From contig NZ_CP086120.1 of NCBI RefSeq assembly GCF_021216675.1, positions 4,834,501 through 4,898,500 on the forward strand: 64,000 bases of DNA. Reading direction: 5' to 3'. The notes beneath the pieces are model-generated. The model made no database searches, had not been told where the DNA came from, and was given only the letters and a program-made list of their open reading frames with translations. Each line of letters begins with the position of its first letter. The first letter of the stretch is position 1. The DNA is from Streptomyces gobiensis. GTDB lineage: Bacteria > Actinomycetota > Actinomycetes > Streptomycetales > Streptomycetaceae. The position numbers and the translations under genes are program-made. Shown one piece after another: positions 26,849 to 35,621 of the stretch.

Positions 26849-27647
26849 TCACGGGGAGTTCAGCGGCTCGGCGGACACCTCGATATGGCTGACCCACTTG
26901 ATTGAGGCGATCCCCACCCAGGAAGGCACAACCACCCGCACCGGAAAGCCGTGGTCGTAAGGGAGCGGTTTGCTGTTCATCTCATATGCGAGCGGTACAT
27001 CGTCGAGCGCCTTGCTGACCGGCAGCGGCCGCCGGACCCGGCCGTAGTCCACCCCCGGTCACATAGGGGTCATCCAGCCCACGCGGCATCACATCGACAG
27101 CGTGGCCGGTGCTGCCAGCCCGGCGCGCAGCACGTCAGCGAGCGGCACCCCGCGGCACCCCGCGCCACCGCGCGCCACCGCGCGACGCTGATGCCGCCGA
27201 GCCGCCAAGGGGTGCCGGAGACGTGTCTCCCTGCTGGGTGGTGTAGAAGCTACGGCCGTTACCCGTGCACTCCAGAAACACGGTACGGGTGACCGAGGGC
27301 AGGGCCCGCAGTTCGTCGTATCGGAATCGGACAGCCATGTCGAAACCGGGCGCACCCCTGATGCCCGAGCCCCAGATCATCAGCTGCCACTTCGCGGCTT
27401 CCAGGTGGGCGTCACGGTGTGATTGCGTACGAAGAAACGGTCGGTGGGTGTGAGCAGCCCGGTGCCATGCAGAGCGGCCCAGTTGGTCTCGACGCTGGTG
27501 CCGTGGCGGGCGAACAGCTCAGGCGGCAACGGCTTGACGATGCCGGGCCCCTCAGCCACCCAGGCGGCCGGGCCGGGCCCCGGGCGCGGTGACCGCCCCG
27601 GTAGCGGCGAACAACTTGAGCAGATCCCGTCGCGTGACTGTGCTCAT
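26849..27647 (-). pseudogene. Sulfite oxidase-like molybdopterin enzyme, degraded
   Basis: From 27647 the minus strand reads MSTVTRRDLLKLFAATGAVT, a twin-arginine signal. Pieces of a molybdopterin oxidoreductase follow in changing frames: TDRFFVRNHTVTP, MAVRFRYDELRALPSVTRTV with LECTGNGRSFY, and finally MDYGRVRRPLPVSKALDDVP, LPYDHGFPVRVVVPSWVGIA and SIKWVSHIEVSAEPL. The LECTGNGR block contains the conserved Cys region of the sulfite oxidase family. Several frameshifts and missing segments rule out a working product. Its strand and position next to transposase remnants suggest decay linked to element insertion. Confidence 0.8.
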
Positions 27648-27809
27648 CTTGGGTGCCAAGATTCCTGCTTCCTCTGAGCTGGACAGTCCGGGACATCCGA
27701 TCCTTGGATCGATGACTCGCGCTGACTCGCCCCCGGACCCAGGGGCAGCAGGAATAAGACATGGCCAGACGTCACTCCTTGTTCCTGGCTGCGGGTACGC
27801 CGCGGCGCG

Positions 27810-28142
27810 TTACTCCTGCCCCGGCACAGTGAACTCGCCCAGGAGGGACCAGTCATCCTGCGGGATCGACATGTTCACGATCCGGGGCGTCCGGGCCAGG
27901 TAGGGCGGCAGGGTCTTCTGCGCGGTCTTGAAGTGCTCGGACTGCACGTGTGCTGCCCCGGCCTCGTCGTCGCGGAATGCCTCGACCAGGACGTACTCCG
28001 TCGGGTCCGCGATGTTCCGGGACCAGTCGAACCACAGGCAGCCCGGCTCACCGCGCGAGGCGGCGGTGAAGTCGGCGGCGATCTCCGGCCACCGGTCAGC
28101 GTGCTCGGGGCGGATGTTGAACTTGGCGGTGATGAAGATCAT
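27810..28142 (-). CDS. Antibiotic biosynthesis monooxygenase-type (ABM) protein
   Basis: A 110-residue protein with start ATG 28142 preceded by AGGGAG. It opens MIFITAKFNIRPEHADRWPE and contains GEPGCLWFDWSRN, YVLVEAFRDDEAGAAHVQSE HF-type segments and a C-terminal PRIVNMSIP strand. This is the dimeric alpha-beta barrel of the ABM/YgiN quinol monooxygenase family. Members act on quinols or polyketides without cofactors. No pathway genes adjoin it, so the substrate is unknown. It is the first intact gene to the right of the pseudogene cluster. Confidence 0.85.
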   Translation of the reverse strand: MIFITAKFNIRPEHADRWPEIAADFTAASRGEPGCLWFDWSRNIADPTEYVLVEAFRDDEAGAAHVQSEHFKTAQKTLPPYLARTPRIVNMSIPQDDWSLLGEFTVPGQE

Positions 28143-28264
28143 CAGACTCCCTTACGAGGCTGCTTCGGCGGTTCCGTGGACGAAAGCCACCCTATGCGGG
28201 GCACGCGCGGAGTCTCGCAGCAGCACTCAAAAGGCCGGACAGAACCATCCGCACCATCAGGGTG

Positions 28265-28300
28265 CCCGTTAATGGGCGGCCACGCCCGCCCATTGACGGG
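28265..28300. repeat. 15-bp inverted repeat between divergent genes
   Basis: CCCGTTAATGGGCGG and CCGCCCATTGACGGG form a stem with one G-T pair around a 6-base loop. It lies between the starts of the ABM gene and the DUF1697 gene. As it is in a divergent promoter region it could be an operator or a 5'-leader hairpin. Confidence 0.6.
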
Positions 28301-28353
28301 TGTATGTGCCGAATCCGAAAATGTGACGGTGTCTTCACCCTTAGGCTCTCCCT

Positions 28354-28890
28354 GTGGCGGGATACGTGGCGCTGTTGCGCGGGGTCAATGTCGGCGGGCA
28401 CAGGAAGGTGCCGATGGCCGAATTGCGGGAGCTGATGGCGGGGCTGGGGTGGGAGGGAATCCGTACGCATCTGCAGAGCGGGAACGCTGTCTTCAGCGCC
28501 GAGGGGCGCAGTACGGAGGAGCTGGCGGCGGAGTTGGAGCGGGCTGTTGGCCGGCACTTCGGGTTTGAGGTTGGCTGTCTTGTGCGGACGGGTGAGGAGC
28601 TGCGCGGTGCGATGGAGCGTTGTCCTTTTCCGGCGGCGGAGCTGGATCCAGCCAAATTGCTGGTGCTGTTTCTGAGCGAGCCACTGGATCCCGTACGGCT
28701 GGCTCCGGTTGACCCGGCGGCATACGCGCCGGATGAGTTTCAGCTGGTGAGGCGGGAGATTTTCTGCTGGTTCCCGGGCGGTATGGGCCGTAGCAAGCTG
28801 CCGGGTGCGCTGGCCGGGGCTGCCAAGGGGCTCACGGTCACCGGACGCAACTGGCGTACGGTCAGTACCCTTGCTGAGCTGGTGAATTAG
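28354..28890 (+). CDS. DUF1697 domain protein
   Basis: A 178-residue cytoplasmic protein starting at GTG. It opens AGYVALLRGVNVGGHRKVPM and continues LRELMAGLGWEGIRTHLQSG NAVFS, the defining N-terminal pattern of DUF1697, and ends TVTGRNWRTVSTLAELV, also standard for the family. Length agrees with the family. The biochemical function is not known. It is transcribed alone, followed by about 190 bases before the subtilase gene. Confidence 0.92.
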   Translation: MAGYVALLRGVNVGGHRKVPMAELRELMAGLGWEGIRTHLQSGNAVFSAEGRSTEELAAELERAVGRHFGFEVGCLVRTGEELRGAMERCPFPAAELDPAKLLVLFLSEPLDPVRLAPVDPAAYAPDEFQLVRREIFCWFPGGMGRSKLPGALAGAAKGLTVTGRNWRTVSTLAELVN

Positions 28891-28997
28891 CTGCCCGGCC
28901 CTCCTGGGCCCCCTGGGATGACGCGGTGGCGTTGCGTATGTCACACGCGCCGTGGGGGTTGAGCTGAGCGCGTCAATCCGACAGAGTTTCGACTCAA

Positions 28998-29023
28998 TCG
29001 AACGCGGTTTCTTGCGCGTTCGA
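28998..29023 (+). promoter_or_regulatory. 9-bp inverted repeat upstream of the subtilase
   Basis: TCGAACGCG and CGCGTTCGA are separated by 8 bases, ending 63 bases before the start codon. This could be a regulator-binding site or a hairpin in the mRNA leader; the sequence does not decide. Confidence 0.4.
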
Positions 29024-29085
29024 GTGCTGCGTTATGGCGCAGTGTTCAGCCCCCCACACGACCACCACGAGGAGGACCCCTCGTC

Positions 29086-30315
29086 ATGGCACAACACCAG
29101 CGTGGAAAGCGCCGTCGGCTGATCCTGGCTATATCCGCCGCGGCCGCGGTAACGGCAGGAGCGACGCTCCTGACACTTCCGGCCGGCGCGTCTCCCGCCG
29201 AGTCTCCCGCCGAGGGCACCATCTACGGCGCGGACGCCACGGACGCCGTCAAGGGCAGCTATATCGTACTGCTCAAGGACGGAAAGGACGGCGTGCAGGC
29301 GGCGTCCGACGGTAAGGGCCTCGCCAAGAAGTACGGCGGCGAAGTCAAGAAGACCTACAAGTCAGCTGTCAACGGCTTCTCGGCCAGCAGCCTGAGCGAG
29401 ACCGAGGCCAAGCGGCTCGCGGCCGACCCGGCCGTCGACAAGGTCGTCCAGAATCAGCGCTTCAGCATTGACGCCACCCAGGAGAATCCGCCGTCCTGGG
29501 GCCTGGACCGAATCGACCAGGAAGAGACCAAGGGCAATGACGCCTACACCTACACGGACAGCGCGGGGGAGGGAGTGACCGCGTATGTCATCGACACCGG
29601 CGTCCGGATCAGCCACTCGGACTTCGAAGGCCGTGCCGAGTACGGCTTTGACGCCGTCGACGGGGATGAGGAGGCCGATGACGGCAACGGTCACGGTACC
29701 CATGTCGCGGGAACCATCGCCGGTGCTGAGCACGGTGTCGCCAAGAAGGCCAGGGTTGTCGCCGTCCGCGTCCTGGACGACGACGGCTCCGGCACCACCG
29801 AGGGCGTCATCGCGGGCATCGACTGGGTGACCGAGAACGCCGACGGTTCGTCAGTCGCCAATATGTCCCTGGGCGGCGGCGCGGACGAGGCACTGGACGC
29901 GGCCGTCCGCAAGTCCATCGAGGCGGGCATCACCTACGGCGTCGCCGCTGGCAATGAGTCCACCGACGCCGGCCAGGGCTCTCCGGCCCGGATCAAGGAG
30001 GCGATCACCGTCGCCTCCAGCACCGACACCGACGAGCAGTCGGACTTCTCCAACTACGGGGGTGTCATCGATCTCTACGCGCCGGGCTCGGACATCACCT
30101 CCACCTGGATCGGTGACGACAAGGCCACCAAGACCATCTCCGGTACCTCGATGGCGGCCCCGCATGTGGCCGGCGCCGCGGTGCTCTACCTGGCCGAGAA
30201 CCCCGGGGCCGCTCCCGCGGACGTCGAGTCGGCCCTGACCGGCTCCGCCACCCCGGACGCCATCGGCAACGCGACTGACGGCACCCCGAACCTGCTGCTG
30301 AGGGTCGGCGAGTAA
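29086..30315 (+). CDS. Secreted subtilisin-like protease (S8 family)
   Basis: A 409-residue exported protease; the ATG follows GAGGAGGA at nine bases. A signal peptide (KRRRLILAISAAAAVTAGAT) is followed by an inhibitor-I9-type propeptide (KGSYIVLLKDGKDG). The catalytic domain begins near residue 135 (PPSWGLDRIDQ). The triad is Asp170 in VIDTGV, His203 in GNGHGTHVAG and Ser355 in SGTSMAAPHVAG; the oxyanion Asn lies in AAGNES. Length and order match Streptomyces alkaline serine proteases. The propeptide should fold and inhibit the enzyme until export. A clear terminator follows. Confidence 0.95.
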   Translation: MAQHQRGKRRRLILAISAAAAVTAGATLLTLPAGASPAESPAEGTIYGADATDAVKGSYIVLLKDGKDGVQAASDGKGLAKKYGGEVKKTYKSAVNGFSASSLSETEAKRLAADPAVDKVVQNQRFSIDATQENPPSWGLDRIDQEETKGNDAYTYTDSAGEGVTAYVIDTGVRISHSDFEGRAEYGFDAVDGDEEADDGNGHGTHVAGTIAGAEHGVAKKARVVAVRVLDDDGSGTTEGVIAGIDWVTENADGSSVANMSLGGGADEALDAAVRKSIEAGITYGVAAGNESTDAGQGSPARIKEAITVASSTDTDEQSDFSNYGGVIDLYAPGSDITSTWIGDDKATKTISGTSMAAPHVAGAAVLYLAENPGAAPADVESALTGSATPDAIGNATDGTPNLLLRVGE

Positions 30316-30342
30316 GGGGGCGCAGCTCCCGTAATCGACAGC

Positions 30343-30381
30343 CCGCCCGCCGTACTCACCCCCATGGGGTACGGCGGGCGG
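30343..30381 (+). terminator. Terminator between subtilase and DUF418 genes
   Basis: A 13-bp stem (CCGCCCGCCGTAC in the left arm, paired with GTACGGCGGGCGG) with a 13-base loop. It lies between two convergent genes and can serve both strands. Confidence 0.75.
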
Positions 30382-30393
30382 CGCGTATGTGGG

Positions 30394-31578
30394 TCAGGGC
30401 GCGGTACGGCGAACCCCTCGATAGGAGAAGGCCCGCAGCGCCCACTCGACGGGCCCGTACCGATGCCGCCGCAGCCAGTACGCGCTGAGCAGCATCTGGC
30501 TTACGAAGATGACCACCGCGATGCCCAGCACGGTCAGCGGGGAGAGGCTGCCGACCAGCCCGGCGCCAATCCCGGTGAAGATCAGTACGCAGATCAGCGA
30601 CTGAGCCAGATAGTTGGTGAGCGCCATCCGCCCGGCCGGAGCGAGCGCGTTCATGAGCTTCGTCCCGCGTGTGGTCTCAAACAGCCGCAGCACCGTGGCG
30701 GCATACGCGGCGGCCAGGAACGGCGCGGTGAGCGAGGTGATGGCGACGCCGGTGAGGCTGTGCGGTCCGCCCAGCGCGGTCAACAGCACAGCGCCGGTGA
30801 GGCCGATGGGGAAGCCCGCGTACTGCACGCGGCTCAGCAGCCGGGTGTGCGCGGGTATATGGGCCATCACGCGGTGGCGCCCGGCGACCAGCCCGAGCAG
30901 GAACATCGCCAGCGCCGTCGGTGCCTGCTGGAAGAGCAGCCCCGCCGCCATCCGCGGCAGCATCTCGAAACGCCCGGCTATGACCGAGCCGAGCCCGCCG
31001 GAGAACGCCTCCGTGGTCGCCCGGCCATCGGCGAGCGCGGCGGATTCATCGACCGCCGTGAGCCCGGCGACCGCCATCGAGGTGAACAGCAGCACGACCC
31101 AGCCGACCAGCACCGCGGCGGTGATGAGCGCTGTGCGGGTACGGACGCCCCGCAGCGCGTAGAGCAGCAGCCCCAGCAGAGCGTAGGTGGTGAGGATGTC
31201 GCCCTGAAAGAGCAGTACGGCGTGCAGCGCGCCCAGCAGGAACAGCCCGGCCAGCCGCCGGAAGTGGCGTGGCCGGAAGGCGGCACCGGCCCGGTCGGCG
31301 GAGGCCGTCTGCAGGGTGAAGCTATAGCCGAAGAGGAAGGAGAAGAGGAGATAGAACTTCATCTCGAACAGCAGCGTCACCACTGCGCGAACGCCATGGT
31401 CGAGCGGAGAGTCGAAGGCGGGGTCGGTCACGCCGTGGAAGGCGTAGCCCGAGGCGAAATAGGCGATATTGACGATGAGAATGCCGAAGAGCGCGAAGCC
31501 GCGCAGCCCGTCCACATTCCGCATCCGGGGCGGGGTGGACGTGGTCGCGGGGCGGAGCTCGGCGGGATGAGTGCTCAT
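30394..31578 (-). CDS. DUF418 membrane protein
   Basis: A 394-residue polytopic membrane protein. ATG 31578 was chosen because CAGGAG precedes it; a longer frame to 31773 lacks a ribosome site. The sequence begins with RMRNVDGLRGFALFGILIVN, the typical opening of DUF418 proteins, followed by about ten membrane segments, and ends in the conserved block MALTNYLAQSLIC, AYWLRRHRYGPVEWALRAFS. DUF418 proteins are YeiB-like and related to acyltransferase-type membrane proteins; no function is established. It is divergent from the GNAT gene. Confidence 0.9.
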   Translation of the reverse strand: MSTHPAELRPATTSTPPRMRNVDGLRGFALFGILIVNIAYFASGYAFHGVTDPAFDSPLDHGVRAVVTLLFEMKFYLLFSFLFGYSFTLQTASADRAGAAFRPRHFRRLAGLFLLGALHAVLLFQGDILTTYALLGLLLYALRGVRTRTALITAAVLVGWVVLLFTSMAVAGLTAVDESAALADGRATTEAFSGGLGSVIAGRFEMLPRMAAGLLFQQAPTALAMFLLGLVAGRHRVMAHIPAHTRLLSRVQYAGFPIGLTGAVLLTALGGPHSLTGVAITSLTAPFLAAAYAATVLRLFETTRGTKLMNALAPAGRMALTNYLAQSLICVLIFTGIGAGLVGSLSPLTVLGIAVVIFVSQMLLSAYWLRRHRYGPVEWALRAFSYRGVRRTAP

Positions 31579-31730
31579 GCTCCTGACGTTAGAGAAGGGC
31601 GGCATCGCACGGAATCGGGCTAACCCCCCGGGCGGGGTGGTGCTGAGTGCATCCCGGAGCGGATAAGGCGCACTTCGGACCGTGGCGCTCGCTGAGCGAC
31701 CGAGTAGCGTGAGCGAGGAGTAAGAGAAGT

Positions 31731-32237
31731 ATGAACAACCCACAGGTATTAGTGCAGGAAGCCACGGATGCACAGCGGTCGGTGATCGAGCGGTTGGCGC
31801 AGCTGGAGCGCCACGATCTGTCGGCCTTCCGGGGCTATACCCCGGACGCCGATGGCGTGTTCGCCTTTGACAGGCTTCCGAACTTCTTCAGCGAGCCGGA
31901 CCGCCATGCGTATCTGATCCACTACGGGGAAACGCTCGCCGGTTTCGCCCTCACCCGTGGGCTGTCCGATGGCGGGACCTCGGTCTACGCCTTCTTTGTC
32001 GTGCGGGCACTGCGCCGGCGGTCGGTTGGCCACCGGGCCGCGCTCGAGCTGCTGCGGCTGCGTCCTGGCCGCTGGGGGATCGCCTTCCAGGAGGAGAACG
32101 CGGGCGCCGCCCGCTTCTGGCGGCAGGTCGCCACCGCCGCCGTCGGCACGGCCTGGCAGGAGGAGCTGCGGCCAGGGCCCGCCGGCATGGCGCCGGACAC
32201 CTGGCTGCTGCTGGACACCCAGGGGGAAACGCGATGA
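31731..32237 (+). CDS. GNAT family N-acetyltransferase
   Basis: A 168-residue protein; GAGGAG lies upstream of the ATG. The fold is recognisable from FDRLPNFFSEPDRHAYLIHY, LAGFALTRGLSDG, a beta-4 FFVVRALRRRSVGHRAALEL acetyl-CoA loop (R-R-x-x-x-G) and a C-terminal NAGAARFWRQ block. It resembles single-domain GNAT enzymes of unknown substrate. No neighbour suggests a substrate; it converges on the epimerase gene. Confidence 0.82.
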   Translation: MNNPQVLVQEATDAQRSVIERLAQLERHDLSAFRGYTPDADGVFAFDRLPNFFSEPDRHAYLIHYGETLAGFALTRGLSDGGTSVYAFFVVRALRRRSVGHRAALELLRLRPGRWGIAFQEENAGAARFWRQVATAAVGTAWQEELRPGPAGMAPDTWLLLDTQGETR

Positions 32238-32270
32238 AGCCCACGCTGATGCGCCATGGCGTCGGCCTCG

Positions 32271-33269
32271 TCACCGTGCTCGCGGCCACCCGAGAACCCT
32301 GGCTTCTGCCTCCGGGGGCAGCCCGACCGGTGGGAGGCCGGAGCGGTGTGGCTCCCAGCCGGGGTTCCGGCACAGCCAGGCCCAGGTGTCGGAGACCGTC
32401 TCTGCGACCGGGCGGCAGCGCAGTCCGGCGGCGAGCGCCTTGGAGACATCGGTCTGGTGGATCGCTGCGTGGAGCTCGCCCGGCGGCAGCCAGATCGGCA
32501 GCTGGGTCCAGGGCTCGAGCCCGGCCGCCAGAATCCTTTCCGGCTCGATCCACCGCAGCTCAGCGCCGGAACCGGTCACCTGGACGCAGAGGTCCAGCAG
32601 CTCACCCATCGTGGTGTGCCCGGGTGGGCTGACCATGTTGTACGGGCCGCCGAGTCCGCGCTCGGCGGCGTCCAGGGTCCAGCTCGCCAGATCGCGGGCG
32701 TCGATGTACTGCAGCTCCAGCCCGTACGGCCCAGGGGCCAGCACCGGGCCGCCGCCCTGGGCGATCCGGCGCAGCCACCAGGGCAGCCGTCCGATGTTCT
32801 CGTACGGTCCGAGGATCAGCCCGGCCCGTACGAACAGCGCCCGCTCCCCGAAGACCTCTTCGGCGGCCAGCTCGCCGCCCCGCTTGTCCTGCGCGTACTC
32901 CGTGGCCCCAGCGTCCGCCGACGCCGCCACCAGTGGCGCGCCCTCATCAGAACCGGCCGCGGACGGCCAGGCGTACACGGACCCGCTGGAGATGTACGCA
33001 TAGTGCCCCACCCGCCCCGCCAGCAGCCGCGCGGCATCCCGTACGGCCCGGGGCGCGCCCGTCCATGTATCGACGACGGCATCCCAGGCGCCGCTTTCCA
33101 GCGCGGCGAGCTCAGCCTCCGCATCGCGGTCGCCGGTACGGACCTGGGCACCCGCCGGGGGCTGCCGGGTCCCCCGGTTGAAAAGGGTCACCCGCCACCC
33201 CCGCGCCACCGCTTCCTCGGCCACGGCCCGCCCGACAAAGTCCGTTCCACCCAGCACCAGAAGTCTCAT
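32271..33269 (-). CDS. NAD-dependent epimerase/dehydratase family protein
   Basis: A 332-residue extended-SDR-like protein. It begins MRLLVLGGTDFVGRAVAEEA, a modified GxxGxxG nucleotide-binding motif, followed by a variable VVDTWTG region, the strand YAYISSGSVYAW with the catalytic Ser, and TEYAQDKRGGELAAEEVF with the Y-x-x-x-K pair. The C-terminal half holds the substrate-binding segments LQYIDARDLASW and GPYNMVSPPG. Such proteins act as sugar-nucleotide epimerases, dehydratases or reductases; the exact reaction is not indicated. It is transcribed away from the regulator genes on its right. Confidence 0.85.
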   Translation of the reverse strand: MRLLVLGGTDFVGRAVAEEAVARGWRVTLFNRGTRQPPAGAQVRTGDRDAEAELAALESGAWDAVVDTWTGAPRAVRDAARLLAGRVGHYAYISSGSVYAWPSAAGSDEGAPLVAASADAGATEYAQDKRGGELAAEEVFGERALFVRAGLILGPYENIGRLPWWLRRIAQGGGPVLAPGPYGLELQYIDARDLASWTLDAAERGLGGPYNMVSPPGHTTMGELLDLCVQVTGSGAELRWIEPERILAAGLEPWTQLPIWLPPGELHAAIHQTDVSKALAAGLRCRPVAETVSDTWAWLCRNPGWEPHRSGLPPVGLPPEAEARVLGWPRAR

Positions 33270-33420
33270 GCGGCAACTGTCCCCGCTCCCTGGCCCGTTC
33301 GGAACGGGTGCTCACCCTCAGCGGAATCGCCGAGAGCGTAAGCCTCACAGGGGCGACGTTTCCGGCTGTGGAGGCCAGTGGGCCGACCGTGGGGCCGAGC
33401 ACGCCGAGGGTGTTCCGTGG

Positions 33421-33834
33421 CTAGAGCGTGGCGTGGCCCTCGGCGGTCATCGGCAGCCTGGCCCATACCGTCTTGCCAATGCCTCCCGGGCCTTCCCGCG
33501 AGCCCCACTTGGTGCTGAGCATTTCCACGATGCGCAGGCCGCGACCGCCCTCGTCCGTGTCGTCGTCGGTCTCGTTCAGCCGTGGGGGCTCCGGGTGGGC
33601 GTCGGACACCTCGATCACGAGTTCTCCGGCCTCGCGGGTGACCGTCACCTCGAAGAACCGGCCCCGCACATGACCGTGGCACACGGCGTTGGCGGCGAGT
33701 TCGTTCGTGATGAGGACGGCGTCGCTCACCGTCTGCGACCCACAGCACCAGCTGTGCAGGGTCTGGGTGACTTCGGCCCGTACGTCTGGGACTGAACCGC
33801 GCACCGAGGTGTAGCGCATTGACCATCGGTGCAC
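33421..33834 (-). CDS. Anti-sigma-type ATP-binding protein (HATPase_c_2)
   Basis: A 137-residue single-domain protein, from GTG 33834 or ATG 33819 (132 residues). The GHKL ATPase motifs are clear: LITNELAANAVCHGH (N box), VIEVSDAHPEPP (G1-like) and GGRGLRIVEMLSTKWG (G2). Streptomyces has many such RsbW/SpoIIAB-like proteins, which act as kinases or anti-sigma factors. The gene diverges from an HTH regulator across a region with a long palindrome, so the two may share control. The partner is unknown. Confidence 0.88.
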   Translation of the reverse strand: MHRWSMRYTSVRGSVPDVRAEVTQTLHSWCCGSQTVSDAVLITNELAANAVCHGHVRGRFFEVTVTREAGELVIEVSDAHPEPPRLNETDDDTDEGGRGLRIVEMLSTKWGSREGPGGIGKTVWARLPMTAEGHATL

Positions 33835-33967
33835 CGTGCATCACCTGGTCCTCATCGTGCATGGATCTTGGAGATCGTGCGTTGGGTCGAGCTGTGAACG
33901 AGCTTGTTTATGCGAAGTTATGCAACTCCATCAATCTTCGGCGCCGAGCACGCCACTTGTCGTCCCT

Positions 33968-33998
33968 CCTGTCCGGGGACGATTCGTCCCCGGACAGG
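33968..33998. repeat. Perfect 15-bp palindrome in the 33.8-34.2 kb divergent region
   Basis: CCTGTCCGGGGACGA is followed, after one T, by its exact reverse complement. In RNA this gives a 13-bp stem with a 5-base loop. It lies about midway between two divergently transcribed genes (starts 33834 and 34167). Apart from it, this 332-base gap holds no recognisable gene. Confidence 0.75.
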
Positions 33999-34166
33999 TG
34001 TTGGCTTGGGGGCGCTGACCACTGCTTCTCCTGCTCGCGATCCCATGTCGCGGTCCCCGTCACGCTCCGTGGCAGGTCCCCGGTGAGCTCCCCTCCGCGC
34101 GGGTACAGCGCTAATGTGACGCATAGATCAAGACTGGTGCCGTCACAGTCCTTGAGGGGAGGCGTC

Positions 34167-35621
34167 TTGGCCTCATCCCACAGCACGCCGGGCGTAGCGG
34201 CCCGGGCCGCTACGCTGCGGGCTGAACTCATCGAACGAGGCTGTACGACAGCGCATATCGCGCAGGCGATCGCGGCGGAGTGCGGTATCCGCCCCCGGGC
34301 CGCGTACCGCTACGCTCGGGGTTACTCGGGTCAGCAAGCGGCCGATGTCTACAACGCCCGCTATGGGACAGCGCTTTCCCCGGCCTCGATGACGAAGAAG
34401 AGAATCAGCGAGTACGAGATCTGGCCCCTGCCTGGAGTGTCCAGGCGCCCGAGCCGGACCGTCCTGACGCGGCTGGCCGAGATTTACGGGACCACGGTGG
34501 ACCAGCTCATCGACCATCACGATGTGCGGGCGCTGCCACCAGAAGACGCGCGAGGTCTCCTGGCGACGGCTTCGGCCTCGGGCTCTCCCGAAGGAGGCGA
34601 CACCACGAAGCGCCGTACCGCGTTGAAAGCTCTGGGGCTGGCCGCCGGGAGCAGCGGGCTGAATGTCTCACCCGGCGAGGCAATGGCCTTCACCCGTGAA
34701 CTGGAGCGGACCGACCTCGGCCCGGACACTCTTGAGCATCTGGATGTGCAGCTCCACCACCTGGGCAGTATGTACGCTGCCTCCCCGCCGGCCGAGATCT
34801 GGCAGGCGGCCGCGTTGCTGCGTCGGCACACGGCCGAACTGCTCTCCAGACGCCACACCTTGACCGAGGGCCGGGAACTGGCCCGTTGCGCGGGGATGCA
34901 GTCGGTGGTCCTGGCCTGGGCGGCGCACGACATGGGCAGGGTCGGCGTCGCCGAGGCGTACTGCGTCGACGCCCACGCCCACGGACGTCAGGCCGGGGTG
35001 CCCGAGGTATGCGCCTGGGCCGATGACGCCCGCGCCACTATCGCTCTCTACGACGACCGCCCGCAGCAGGCGCTGGCGGCCGCCCAACGCGGCTTCGCCG
35101 CAGCGCCGGTGGACTCACCGGCCGCCGCCCGGCTCGCCGCCCAGATCTCCCGGGCCTGCGCCAAGGTCGGCGACGGGGTCCGCTTCGAGGAGGCGAACCG
35201 GGTGGCCCGCCAGTACGCTGACCGGCTCCCCGCCCATGGCGCCGGACTCTTCGGCGCCGACGCCGTACGCCTCTCCTCCTACGACGCCTCCAGCCATCTC
35301 TGGCTCGGCGACCCCGCCCGTGCCCACCGAGCCGCTGAGCAGGCCACCGCCCAGTACCGGGAAGTGCCGCACGGGAAACAGTCCCCGACCAGGATGGCCA
35401 TCGCCCAGATCGACCTGGGTGCGGCCCGCGCCGCGCTCGGGGAGATCGACGGAGCGATCGAGAGCGGCCGGGCAGCGGTGCGGTGCGAGCGGCTTGTGGG
35501 TTCCATCGCCACCCGGGCCACCGAACTGTGCGCGGCACTGATGCGGATGGCCCCGGACACCGCCGAGGTACGTGACTTCGCCCAGGAGGTACGTACCGCG
35601 AGACCGCCGCTCAGCCGTTAG
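34167..35621 (+). CDS. HTH transcriptional regulator with helical repeat domain
   Basis: A 484-residue protein. TTG 34167 has AGGGGAGG just upstream; an in-frame ATG at 33819 has no ribosome site. Residues 1-120 hold an HTH-type DNA-binding region (LIERGCTTAHIAQAIAAECG; RTVLTRLAEIYGTTVDQLID). Then TKRRTALKALGLAAGSS leads into a long all-helical region with repeated LDVQLHHLGSMYAASPPAEI and AARAALGEIDGAIESGRAAV units like tetratricopeptide repeats. This is a common Streptomyces regulator layout, sensing an unknown peptide or protein ligand. It diverges from the anti-sigma-type ATPase gene. Confidence 0.8.
   Translation: MASSHSTPGVAARAATLRAELIERGCTTAHIAQAIAAECGIRPRAAYRYARGYSGQQAADVYNARYGTALSPASMTKKRISEYEIWPLPGVSRRPSRTVLTRLAEIYGTTVDQLIDHHDVRALPPEDARGLLATASASGSPEGGDTTKRRTALKALGLAAGSSGLNVSPGEAMAFTRELERTDLGPDTLEHLDVQLHHLGSMYAASPPAEIWQAAALLRRHTAELLSRRHTLTEGRELARCAGMQSVVLAWAAHDMGRVGVAEAYCVDAHAHGRQAGVPEVCAWADDARATIALYDDRPQQALAAAQRGFAAAPVDSPAAARLAAQISRACAKVGDGVRFEEANRVARQYADRLPAHGAGLFGADAVRLSSYDASSHLWLGDPARAHRAAEQATAQYREVPHGKQSPTRMAIAQIDLGAARAALGEIDGAIESGRAAVRCERLVGSIATRATELCAALMRMAPDTAEVRDFAQEVRTARPPLSR

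Noticed and set aside
25046..27647. Complete prophage or integrative element
   Set aside because: Only an integrase tail and transposase pieces are present; no structural, replication or transfer genes.
30364..31623. 419-codon plus-strand frame
   Set aside because: Antisense to the DUF418 gene; the Gln/Arg/Gly-rich translation has no family.
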